64,000 bases of DNA from Russula earlei (Eukaryota > Basidiomycota > Agaricomycetes > Russulales > Russulaceae), in the NCBI GenBank assembly GCA_025769875.1, contig JAGFNK010000008.1, positions 270,534 through 334,533 of the forward strand, given 5' to 3'. The notes under the pieces were generated by a model. It was given only the letters and a program-made list of their open reading frames with translations, made no database searches and was not told where the DNA came from. Position 1 is the first letter of the stretch, and each line of letters begins with the position of its first letter. Position numbers and translations under genes: made by a program. Below, piece by piece: positions 11,937-22,085 of the stretch.

Positions 11937-14900
11937 TTAGTCCATCTCCTCGATGTGAAGATCGTCATCGTCATCGTCGCCGCCATAGTCTACGTCCATA
12001 CCGTCGACTTCATCTCCCGCGTGATTCGCAAAGATGTGCAGCCGGTTGCGAGGGCCGTCAAAACCGACGCGGACGGTCTCTCCATCCCGTACACGGTCGG
12101 CGAGGAGCATGACGGACAGGGGATTGAGCAGGTCCGTCTGAATCGCCCTGTTCAGCGGACGCGCTCCGTAGGCGGGCGAATAGCCGCGCGCCGCGAGATA
12201 GCTTTTCGCCTCGTCGTCGACCTGAAGGGCCACCTTGCGCTCGGAGAGGCGGTCCTGCACCTCTTTAAGGCGCAGGTCAACGATGTGCAAGATATTCCTT
12301 TGAGAAAGCGTGCGCTGAGCGTACGTTCGTCAGCAACGGCGTCGCACATCAAGCCACGACAGATGCCACTCACGAAGATGATGATCTCGTCGACGCGGTT
12401 GATGAACTCGGGCGGGAAGTGGGCTTGAATGGCGTTCAGCACGAGCTGCCTTGTTTGGGGTCGCACGGGCCCTTCGCCCATGTCGTTCAGATAGGCCGCG
12501 CCGAGGTTGCTCGTCATCACGATCACGGTGTTGCGGAAGTCGACGACCCGACCCTGGCCATCGGTGAGGCGACCGTCGTCCAGAACCTGGAGGAACAGCG
12601 TGACGAATTCGCGCGACGCCTTCTCGATCTCGTCGATGAGAACGATGCAGTACGGTTTGCGCCGGACGTATTCCGTCAACTGTCCGCCAGAGTCGTGCCC
12701 GACATAGCCAGGGGGCGCGCCGATGAGTCGTGAGATAGAGTGTTTCTCCGAGTATTCCGAGCCATCAATGCGGATCATGGCATCCGGGGAATCGAAGAGG
12801 AGTGTTGCGAGCTGCGACGGTCGTGAATGAGAAGATTTTCGAACAGTGGGGCGCATTGATGCTTACCGTTTTGCTTAGAAGGGTCTTGCCCGTGCCAGAA
12901 GGGCCAGCCATCAGGAAGCTGGCAATCGGCCTTTGGGCATTCCCTAGGCCGCTACGCGACAAGCGAATTGCGTTGGCAACTGCCTTCACGGCCTCGGGTT
13001 GGCCCACTACGCTTTCTGATAAGATTTTCTCCATGCGTAGCAACTTCTCCTTCTCTGTGGACATCAGACGAGTGACGGGGATCGACGTCCAACGAGCCAC
13101 GATCTCGGAAATTTGCTCCGGGGTGACAATGTCAGCACCTCCGAGACTTGCCTTTTCATCTTCCGCCTGCTTTGTGGTGAGAGATTCCAGGCGGTGCTGC
13201 AGGTCTGGCAGGGCATAGTATCGAAGGTCTGAAGCCGTACCCAGGTCATACCTGAAAAGCCAAATCGGTGGACATCATGGCAAAGTTGGAGCGGGTGACG
13301 TCGTACCTTCTCTCCGCCTCATCGGCTTTTGCTTTTAATTCGTCGATCCTCTTTCGAATCCTATTGACCTCGTCGCCGCGGGACTTCTCGTTCTCGTACG
13401 CAGCGACGAGGGGAGCGAGTCTCTCGCCCACTTCTGCAATGGCCTTGCGGGCTACGTGCAGTCGCTCTTTTGAAGCCTCGTCCTTTTCGCGCTCAAGAGC
13501 ATGGATCTCTACCTCGAGCTCGAGCTTCCGGCGTTGGAGTTTATCGATCTCTTCCGGAGCAGTTTCGCGGGTCACGCGGACGCTACGTGAAACGGTCACT
13601 GATGTGGCGTCAAACGTCCAAAAAGAAAGACATACCTCGCACACGCCTCGTCTACCAAGTCGATGGCGGAGTCGGGGAGCCGTCGGGCGGTGAGATAACG
13701 ATGCGCCAACGTGGCCGCCGCGATGAGGGCGCCGTCGAGGATCCGCACGCCGTGATGAACTTCGTACTTTTCGCGAATGCCGCGGAGGATGCTGATGGTC
13801 TCGGGGACGGTGGGCTCGTTGACCAACACCTGAGCGAACCGACGCTCCAGTGCGGCGTCGGTCTCGATGTACTTGCGGTATTCTGCCAGAGTCGTCGCGC
13901 CGATGCAGCGCAGCTTTCCGCGAGCCAGGAGCGGCTTGAACAGGTTGGCGGCGTCCATGCCGCCGCCTTCGGATCCGCGGCCGGCCATGATGAGGTGGAG
14001 CTCGTCGATGAAGAGGATGACGCCGGGACCGCCGTCGGCGGCGGCCTTCTCCACTTCGTTCAAGACGGATTTGATGCGCTCCTCGTATTCGCCTTTGTAC
14101 TTGGCGCCAGCCATGAGCGCGCCCATGTCGAGGGAGAAGACGCGAGCAATGAGGGAAGCAGGGACGTCGCGGTTGACGATGCGCTGCGCGAGTCCCTCGG
14201 CGATGGAGGTCTTGCCGACGCCTGGTTCGCCGATGAGAACGGGGTTGTTCTTTGTCCTTTAGAGGGGGACGGGGGGAAGTCAGAAGACGAAAGGAAGGAT
14301 GCGGTGAAACGCGAGCTTTGCGGCACATACCTTCTGCAGAGGATACGAACGACGCGACGGATCTCGTTGTCGCGTCCGATCACGGGGTCGATCTTGCCTT
14401 CCTCGGCGAGCGCGGTGAGGTCGATCGCGTACTTGCCGAGGGCATCAAACCCTTGCTCGGCAGAACGACTCTCGATCCTCCTGTTGCCACGAATTTGTTG
14501 GATTGCCGTAATGAGCGCGGCCTCTGTGAGGTCGGCTTCTTTCAGCACGGGGGCAATGGAAGGCGCCTTGATGAGCGCAGTGAGAATGTGATCCTGCGCG
14601 ACATACGAGTCGTGCATCGTCTTTTGTAAATTCTGGGCTTCACGCAGCACGCGCGACGTCTCCGACGCCAAAGAGACGTCATCTGGGGGTGGCGATTGGG
14701 AAGGAAGGCGGACAACGACGCGCTGCAGCGCGCGTTTCACGGGGGTCTGCCAGCGGCGTTATTGAGCGCGGGACGATCCGAATAATAAGTAAGTACTCAC
14801 GACTTCACCTCCTGCCTTCTGTATCACGGATGCAAAGAGGGGTATCTGAGCCTGCGCCGTGCTTCCGAGGTCAGCTGGATCATGGCCAGCGCCTTCGTTC

Positions 14901-15096
14901 AAGAGTACGAAGCCAAGGTGCGCAGGGTAAACTGCGGTGTGTACGTAAAGGCAACCGGATGAGCGCTCGGTGTCAATGTGGGATGGGAGAGCAGACAGAC
15001 GTTACCTTGTGGATTGGCGTGGTCCTTTGCAAGCTGAACGGCGGCTTGCACGGTTGCCTGCGCCTTGTCTGTGAACAGTTCGAGGTCGATTGCCAT
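11937..15096 (-). CDS. HSP104: Hsp104/ClpB-family protein disaggregase
   Basis: Eight exons: 15096-15006, 14931-14801, 14746-14331, 14256-13636, 13582-13307, 13251-12867, 12811-12374 and 12314-11937. All are in phase and encode 911 residues, close to yeast Hsp104 (908). This hexameric AAA+ ATPase threads aggregated proteins through its pore together with Hsp70/Hsp40. Visible parts, in order: the Clp N domain; NBD1 with Walker A GEPGVGKT, pore loop KYKGEYEER and Walker [10 protein letters not shown]; a coiled-coil middle domain from about residue 420; NBD2 with Walker A GPSGTGKT, pore loop GYVGH and Walker [11 protein letters not shown]; and an acidic tail [13 protein letters not shown]. The tail resembles the cytosolic/nuclear Hsp104 C-terminus, and there is no mitochondrial presequence, so it is not Hsp78. 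A three-box heat-shock element lies 141 bases upstream of the start. The gene shows no frame break. Confidence 0.95.
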
Positions 15097-15236
15097 CGTA
15101 TTCTGGATTGATGGAAGGTGCCCGTCCAAGGTGCGGCTCCTCATTTTTATATCCTGCATCCTGTGAACGAGAACAGTCCTGAAGCCCCTAGCAGCCACTT
15201 CTCACTTTCCTTTTTTGGTGTACACCTTCTCGCACA

Positions 15237-15249
15237 TTCCCGAAACTTC
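15237..15249. promoter_or_regulatory. three-box heat-shock element
   Basis: The sequence TTCCCGAAACTTC is a perfect TTCnnGAAnnTTC array, the binding site of trimeric heat-shock factor. It sits in the 223-base divergent promoter, 141 bases before the HSP104 start and 71 bases before the NDUFS6 start. Its function is inferred from the consensus and the neighbouring gene. Confidence 0.7.
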
Positions 15250-15319
15250 CCACGCTCTTAGCCTGCTTGGGCTGCTCGTGGTGGCCGCCGAGCAACGACA
15301 AACGAAAAACGACAAAGGG

Positions 15320-16042
15320 ATGCTTTCGACCCGTCTCGCAGCAGCGCGTCTGCTGCGCCCAGCCATCGCCCGCCTTTCGTCCTCCACCACCTCATCTGCT
15401 GCGACTTCCACCGCCTCTTCGTCAGGGGTGCCAACAGAGGCCAAGCCCATCCCCGCCGTCGTCCCGCAGTCTCCGAACCGCGCCGCGACGTGGTCGACGA
15501 GCCAGCGCCCGCGCCCGGCAGGTCAGTCGGGCCCGCGCTTCGAGCAGACCGTTATGGAACTACAACCGAACCCCCTCAGCGCGATGGAGCTCATCGCCAA
15601 CGAGCCCGTCCGCCTTGTCCACGGTCGCAAGGCCGTCTGTGACGGTGGTAAGCATGCTGCCCCCCCCCTTTTTTTTTTACGAGCCAAACCCTCCGAAGTG
15701 GAAAAGCGTTCTGATTCTTCCTTCCTTCCTCGGGGTTTGTCTTGAAGGCATTGGACCACTCGGCCATCCCAAGATCTACATCAATTTGGTACGGTCCCTT
15801 TTCTGTTCAAAGCCGAACGCTTAGGATAGGGATGCTCACACTTTCTCGGCAGGACAAGCGCGGCCCTCATTCATGCGGGTAAGTCGACGTACGTTTGACC
15901 GCTTTGCCAAAACTGACGCAGGCTTCCCAAATGCAGTTATTGGTCCGTTTGTATTTCCCTTGTGGTTTCTTCCCTTTTACTCACCGTATGTGACAGCGGC
16001 CTCCGTTTCGAGCAGGCTCCCCATCACGGGCACGATCACTAG
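15320..16042 (+). CDS. NDUFS6: NADH dehydrogenase (complex I) zinc subunit, NDUFS6-like
   Basis: Five exons: 15320-15647, 15748-15788, 15853-15878, a 6-nt exon 15937-15942, and 15997-16042, giving 148 residues. The N-terminus is rich in Ser, Arg and Ala without acids, as in a mitochondrial presequence. The mature part carries the zf-CHCC zinc site of the 13-kDa complex I subunit: Cys in AVCDGG, His in LGHPKIYINL, then the pair in HSCGYCGLRFEQ. The stop follows closely (GLRFEQAPHHGHDH). The 6-nt exon TTATTG supplies Tyr and the last zinc Cys. Skipping it keeps the frame but removes that ligand. The donor after it is GTCCGT, an unusual but permitted GT site. NDUFS6 acts in assembly and stability of the matrix arm of complex I. 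Confidence 0.85.
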
Positions 16043-16652
16043 GCACGTAGAATGTACTTAATACCCGTAAAGAAGCATGTGGTACGGTTTGCAGTACGAC
16101 TTCATTAAGCTTCATTCTCATCGCTGGCATCGAATCATCCATGCCAGAAGTTGCAGGCATTCGTCTGCTATTCGCGCACAACGATCGAAGATTAACTGTT
16201 TTTTTCTCTCTCGATGCACCCGACTGCACCTGCCGCCGGAGGACCTAAGAATACATGGTCTACTAACACTAGCTCGTAGCCAGGCAAAAGTACTATGCAG
16301 ATATAAAGTACTGCTAATAAAAACCTGCCGGCAAGAGTGCATCTTGAACGAACGAAGGGAGGATTAGCGCAAGAATAAGGATGCGAGCAAAATAATGAAC
16401 AAAAGGCAGATTTACGAGAACAGGAGCGAGGACGAGGAGAGACTGGAATGAGCGTGACTTGGATGAAAATGCGGCTGGATGAGCTTGTGAGTGTGTGGTG
16501 TAGATTCCTGGGATAAGATGGCAGCAAGGTCGTTCTCATAGGATAGGGAGCGCGCGTAGTATAAATAGATGGTGGATGAGCGTATGCGATGAATGGGCTG
16601 AAGGGACAAACAACAGTGCAGGTGATCAATAAAACAACAAGCGTGGAAAAAA
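16043..16652. other. convergent intergenic spacer
   Basis: Lies between the 3' ends of the NDUFS6-like gene (+) and the kinase gene (-). Open frames here show no family motif. It probably holds the two 3' untranslated regions. Confidence 0.5.
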
Positions 16653-19600
16653 TCAACAAAATTCCTCGTCCGGGGTCGAAAACGATATGGGCGAAAGAGG
16701 TGCGTGTTCCCTGTTGGCAACCGCATCAAGACGAGAAAAGGGTGGCAAGGCAGGCGTCGAAGGCGAGCGCTTCAAAGACAGCTTCAGTGATGGACGCGAC
16801 GGCTATGAGAACCAAGCAAGGTAAGCCGCACGCTCCCCACATGCCAGCCGAAAATAACTTACAACTTTGAAAATCGGGTTGATAGCCGACTTTGGCGCAG
16901 TCAAGCCGGGACTAGGAGAAAGTCCATCCACACGCCCGCCGTACGGTAATTCGTCTGTTGGCGACGGGACCGAGAGATGCGAAAGTCTTGACTGCGGCAG
17001 GCTCTCATCAGCGCTATCTTGGTGTAAGGTTCGCCATGATCCTGCAGGCGACAGGCTAAGAGTGTGAAATGGGGGCGGAGATCCAAGATCAGAAAGGGAG
17101 CTTGAGCCTATCGATGCTTGGTGATGGCCAACAGAAACAGACGGATCAGATGCGCCTGAGATGGAAAAACTGTCAAATTGGCCAAGTGGAGACGATGAGC
17201 ATGTTTCGCGAATGGAGCTGAATAGGGTGGCATGGGTGCGTAAGGAAGGGCCAGGATCGCTGTCGTTTGTCGCAAAAGATATCACAGACATCGCGGGACC
17301 GTTTTGAAGGTCAGAGGACGACATTGAGTGGTCGTCATCGAACTCGCGCTTGCGCGCCTTTGCCACTCGTTCGTATGGCCCCAAACCCGGCCCAGCGTTC
17401 CCGTGAGCGGGGCGATCGCGGATAGGTCCTCCGCCGTTATACAGTTTATTGTGCTCTGCCGAAACGATAAAGCGTGACGTGTCTTGGGGATTGACCAAGT
17501 GCGCATGGGATTGCCACTTCCACTCGAGTTCCTGCTTCGTTTGCGCCTCCATAATGATCTGGTTGCGATTCTGCATAACGGCCCGGGATTGGTCTTGTTG
17601 CGCCTTTTTCCTCTGAGCGCGCCGTTGCATTTCTGCCTCCCGTACCATACGTGCCGCCTCTTTCTTTATCTTCTTGGGATCCTTCGGTGGAGGAACCGCG
17701 GCGATAGAAGATGGAACTTCTGGTAACGAACGACTATCCGTGCTTGAGGACTGCGATCGTTTAAGAGATGGCGTATTGCTCTGGTTTTGCAATGCGTTCA
17801 GTGATTCGTCCACAGAAGGCAAGTGATTCTTGTCGCCGTTGCCGAACATGCCACCAAGTCCAGGCCACCTCTGCTTTCGGAGCGGCAGAGACGGTGTTTT
17901 ATGCAACTTCGAAGCAGATGCTGACACGTCATGGGGAACGCCGTTATGCACCGCATCAGGTTCATCAGGGAGCCGCGGCGGGAATTCTTGAACCATAGGA
18001 GATGTAGCGGTGTCCATGGGCCGAGTAGGGAGAGCGACTTCCTCGGGAATATCTCCATTGCGGGGACGTCTGCATGCTGTCCCAGTCACTTTGCACGTTT
18101 GGCGAAGGTTCTGCGCTTGGGTACGATGAGGCAGATGACTCTGTTGTTATGTGTGGTAACGGGAGCGGATAATGAGGCTTAGGGCAAGCAAGATTCGCAT
18201 ATTGGGGGTCTGCCGAGTCATATGGAGGGAACAAGGATCGTCGATGTGAAGATGATGATTCAAGAATACCAGCGAGCTGGGATGATAGGTGGGAGGGTGG
18301 CCGCTGGACGACACGAGGGGAGCTTGTGAATTGAGAAACGGGGGTAGAAAGGCCGGTAGAGTGGCCCGACAAGGAGGTAGAGACGGAGAGAGCGGGGGGG
18401 ATGTGGCGAAACCTTTCTACGGCGTCGAGGAGGTAGGGATGCTCGAGACAATCGAGGCTTGTCAAACGAGCGGCGGGGTCAAACTTGAGGAGGTCGGCGA
18501 TGCACTCGATGAGCCTCGGAGGGACTGAGGGATCGAAGAGGGAAACGAAGTCTTTTGGCTGGATCTTGGAAGAGTGAGAAGGGTGACTAGGGGAACGTGG
18601 ATGGCAAGCAACTAACCTTTTGGAATGTGAAGCCAAAGTTATCCCTGGCCATTTGCACACCTCCTGCCCATCTCCCGCCTCCGATCTGCTTCCCTCGTTC
18701 GTCCGAGTATGTCTCACAAGGATCACCAAGAACCTGAGTTATCAAGTAGAGCTGGTCAGCTTCCTTCTTTCCAGGGAACATGGGCCTCAGGTTGACGAGT
18801 TCGGCCATGATCGTGCCTAGAGCCCACATGTCGACCGGGTTTGAGTAGTCTCTGCTCTTAAGCAGAACCTCTGGTGCGCGATACCATCGAGTCGAGACAT
18901 ATTCAGTGTACGGTGGTTTGCTCCGAGTCTCACGAGCTAGACCAAAATCGGCAAGCTTGACTAAGACCTTGACGTCCTGCTCAGGAGGGGCGTCGGGTGA
19001 CGCGGTCGGAGACAAGTTGGGGTATGAGTGGTGCCCGGTGGTTGTCACGAGGATGTTTTCCGGTTTCATGTCGCGATGGAAGTAACCCGAAGCATGAATG
19101 TGATGTAAACCCTGGACGATCTGACGAAAGATGGAGGCGACGAGACCGCCAGCGAAAGGACGACGACCGTGGCGAGACTTGATGAGCTGATATAGATGCC
19201 CCTCCATGGGTTCAAATACAAAGTAGAGCTCCTTGGTCTCCGGAAGAAGAAAAGAATCGTACAAGGGTATGATGTTCGGATGAGGGGGTATTACGAGTAA
19301 TGCCTATTAATTTTTTTTTTTTGTTGGTTCGAACAAGCCGAAGCGCGCGGAAGGCAATTAGGCGATGAACGAGCCGAGTAATAGAGGACGGGCGCGCACC
19401 TCGAGTTCCTTGAGCTTTCTGCACTCTTCCCAGCCGCCTTCCCACTTTTTTTTCATGCGCTTGACGGCGACGAGACGCATATTCGGTATATTCGCATACT
19501 CTGGTCTGTGACCGACGACGGATTGCATCGCGGACATGGGTGTATTGGGGGGTAGGGGCCCATGCCAATCGCAGAGCCAGACCGTACCAAAGGAGCCATC

Positions 19601-19839
19601 TCCGAACGCCTTGATGGGGGTAAAGGAACGTACCGAAGCTGTGAGAAGGGAGGTAAGGGTTGATGGAGAGAACAAGGCGAAATGGGAGACGGTCACGGAC
19701 AGCTCTGTGCGCTCCCATATCGCGCGCCTGTGGGGGTGATGTGGAAGGCGGGGATTGCGACGGCGGTGAAGGGCTCCTTCGGTGCGGGGACGTTGGTTGG
19801 ACGATGAGCATGGCCTTGTTGGACATGTTGTTGGGACAT
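16653..19839 (-). CDS. Ime2/Crk1-like protein kinase (RCK/MAK group, CMGC)
   Basis: Exons 19839-19701, 19638-19400, 19303-18617, 18564-16863 and 16802-16653. The kinase domain is complete: P-loop [10 protein letters not shown], Lys in [10 protein letters not shown], catalytic [13 protein letters not shown], and a T-E-Y activation motif in [14 protein letters not shown]. The TEY with an insert between HRD and DFG fits the Ime2/MAK/ICK group, represented in basidiomycetes by Ustilago Crk1, a regulator of morphogenesis and mating; that role is inferred from relatives. The long Ser/Pro-rich tail carries a basic coiled-coil-like helix ([19 protein letters not shown]). The terminal intron (16803-16862) is supported by the open, conserved-looking end [15 protein letters not shown]. 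Within exon 4 the frame changes by one base at the CCCC run at 18062-18065. Either one C is extra, or a 91-nt intron with a weak donor (GTTACC) removes the region. The first donor, GTCCGT, is also atypical. Confidence 0.85.
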
Positions 19840-20705
19840 GATCTGAGTATGTTGCGCATTGCCCTGCTGTGCGATTTGAGGAGGAAGAGGAGGTAGAGCC
19901 AGAGCGAGGGAGGATGCTATAGGGGCATACGCACGGGAGGAGAGGGGGGGGGAGGGAGGGGAGGAGGTGGGGAAAAGGAAAGGGGGGACGATGACGGAGG
20001 AGGTTGGAGGAGAAATAATGGAAGGGAAGAAGGGAATGGATGGAAGAGACAAGGGCAAGAGGGAAGGGGGAAAAGGAAAAAGGAAGAGAAGGGAAGAGAG
20101 AAGGAGCGAGGCGCGAGTGAGCAGAACAGAACAGAGCCGCGCTCACTCAGTCGCCTAGATGGCCTGCCCCGCGGCAAGGTAAGTATATGCTGTCCATCTC
20201 GTGCGTCTGACCCCACTCTGATCCCAATTATCATTATTTTTTTTTTTGACCACCACCCACCGGTATTCACCTCATCTCAGATCTCCTTCCCTGCCATTCC
20301 CACTTGGGCGGTCACATGGTATGCTGGAATCCCATCTCCTCTCGCGCTAGAAGCCCTTGCATTCCCGGTCTAACCATCCTTCCGATCGCTCCGACGTCAA
20401 CTTACTGATGCTCATTCCCTAATCCTCGCTCAAATTCCTGCTTCTCGCGCCGCGCTTACCCTCCGACCTGCCTTTTCCGGTCGCCCTTCCCACGTATATG
20501 TCAGATCCTCCCCGATGCAGGCTCGACTGATCGCACACATTTAGTAACATACTTCCGTCGATTGGATAATATATTTCCATTTCCCGCCATCCGCGTAGAT
20601 CTGTCTCACGATTCGTTTCAAATACCCACCCAATGTCACCCAACGTGGCTTGCGCACTCCCCCCCACAACGACGTCAATCCCTGCCCATTGGCACTAATT
20701 ACTCG
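19840..20705. other. kinase promoter region and PRPP synthetase 3' flank
   Basis: Read on the minus strand, 19900-20150 is strongly pyrimidine-rich (long CT tracts), as often seen just upstream of fungal start codons. The frame of the kinase stays open upstream of 19839 to about 20058, so a longer N-terminus is possible though low in complexity. I see no other gene. Confidence 0.45.
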
Positions 20706-22085
20706 TCAATACGGCACTTCATTGAAGAGCTTTGAAATGCTTTCTCCATAGTGACTCCGTCGAATCACCTCGCCCAACACGGGTCCGATATCAATCACCT
20801 CGATCTTCTTGCACCTCTTCTGGTTTTCCTCTTGCGGCAACGTGTTGGTGACGATCAGCTTATCCAATGCGCTATTCTCCACTGCCTCTAACGCGTTTCC
20901 ACTCAAAATCCCGTGCGTCACCATTGCAAAAACCTTTTCTATCCCCGCTTCGGCTAGGTGGTGCGCTGCCAGGCATAGAGTCCCGCACGTATCCGCCATG
21001 TCGTCCACCAAGATCCCCACCTTGCCCTTGACTTGCCCGACGAGCACCATCCGTGATACCTCATTTGCCTTTTTCCGTTCCTTGTGAAATAGCGCAAAGT
21101 CGACCCCCAACCGGTCGGCCATTGAGGTAGCCCTACAACGGGTGCACACGATTTCCTTCCGCCCCCGTTGAATCCCTGCTACATAGCCACGCACCTTTTA
21201 GCACCACCTGCATCAGGAGAGACGATAACCAGGTTTGACAGGTCAAAATTCGACCGTATATAGAGTATCAGAGATGGCTCCGCATAGAGCTGATGGAGCA
21301 TATGCCGTCAGACCATCAACGGTATGAGGCGTGCTCCAATCTAAAGACACCAACTTACGCTGCGGCGCCTCATGATCAGCCACTAAATACGTATTCACAT
21401 AATTCAACTCACTTGTCAACCGGAACATCGAAGAAACCTTGGATCTGCGATGCGTGTAAATCCATCGTCTTCCATTCACGGATAGTCATTTCCCGGTCAA
21501 CAGCAATATCAAAACCAATATCGACAAAACACAGCGTTCAACGATGACTCCTCGGTGTAAAAACGAGCCTACTCACGATGACGTGATCGCAGCCCGATTT
21601 CTGCAGCATGTTTGCCACCAATTTCGCCGTGATCGGTGCACGACTTTTGTCTTTTTTGTCCTGCCGTGCGTAAGGGAAGAGTGGCACGACTGCGGTGATC
21701 CGCTTCGCGCTAGCGATTTTGCAGGCGTGGATCATAATGCAAAGCTCCATCAAGGCCGTATTGATTGCCCCGCAACCCGTGTTGATGATGTACACGTCGT
21801 CCTCGCGCACCGATTCCGCGATGCGAACGTTGGTCTCGCCAATGCCGCTCTGCATCACCTCTGCGCGCGCGACATGTATCCCAAGCCTGGGGAAAACCTC
21901 AGCCAGCCAAACAGAGGGAACGATGCACGATCTTTCTACCGTCTGCAGATAATCGCCGCCAGCTGTGGGTGACTCGTGCCTTCCCACGAGGACGATGATG
22001 TCGATGTCCGTCATAAGCTGACTTGGAACCGTCACCGCGGGAGGGACGCACCAGTGAATATTCGAATCCCGCTACCATTCAGCAT
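20706..22085 (-). CDS. ribose-phosphate pyrophosphokinase (PRPP synthetase)
   Basis: This enzyme transfers pyrophosphate from ATP to ribose 5-phosphate, giving PRPP for purine, pyrimidine, histidine and tryptophan synthesis. Exons: 22085-22036, about 21931-21577, 21468-21413, a 1-nt exon at 21359, 21289-21195 and 21132-20706. The total is 327 residues, against about 318 for human PRPS1. Conserved blocks are [49 protein letters not shown] and the PRPP loop [12 protein letters not shown]. The family motif VDNLYAEP is completed only if a single C at 21359 is retained between two GT-AG introns of 53 and 69 nt. The alternative is one 123-nt intron with a missing base. The first splice acceptor is the least certain. 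The copy is more divergent near the N-terminus ([17 protein letters not shown]) than typical, and fungi often carry several paralogues. Confidence 0.88.

Noticed and set aside
13470..14591. 373-codon plus-strand frame
   Set aside because: Antisense to the HSP104 NBD1 and middle-domain exons, whose motifs and splice phases are unambiguous.
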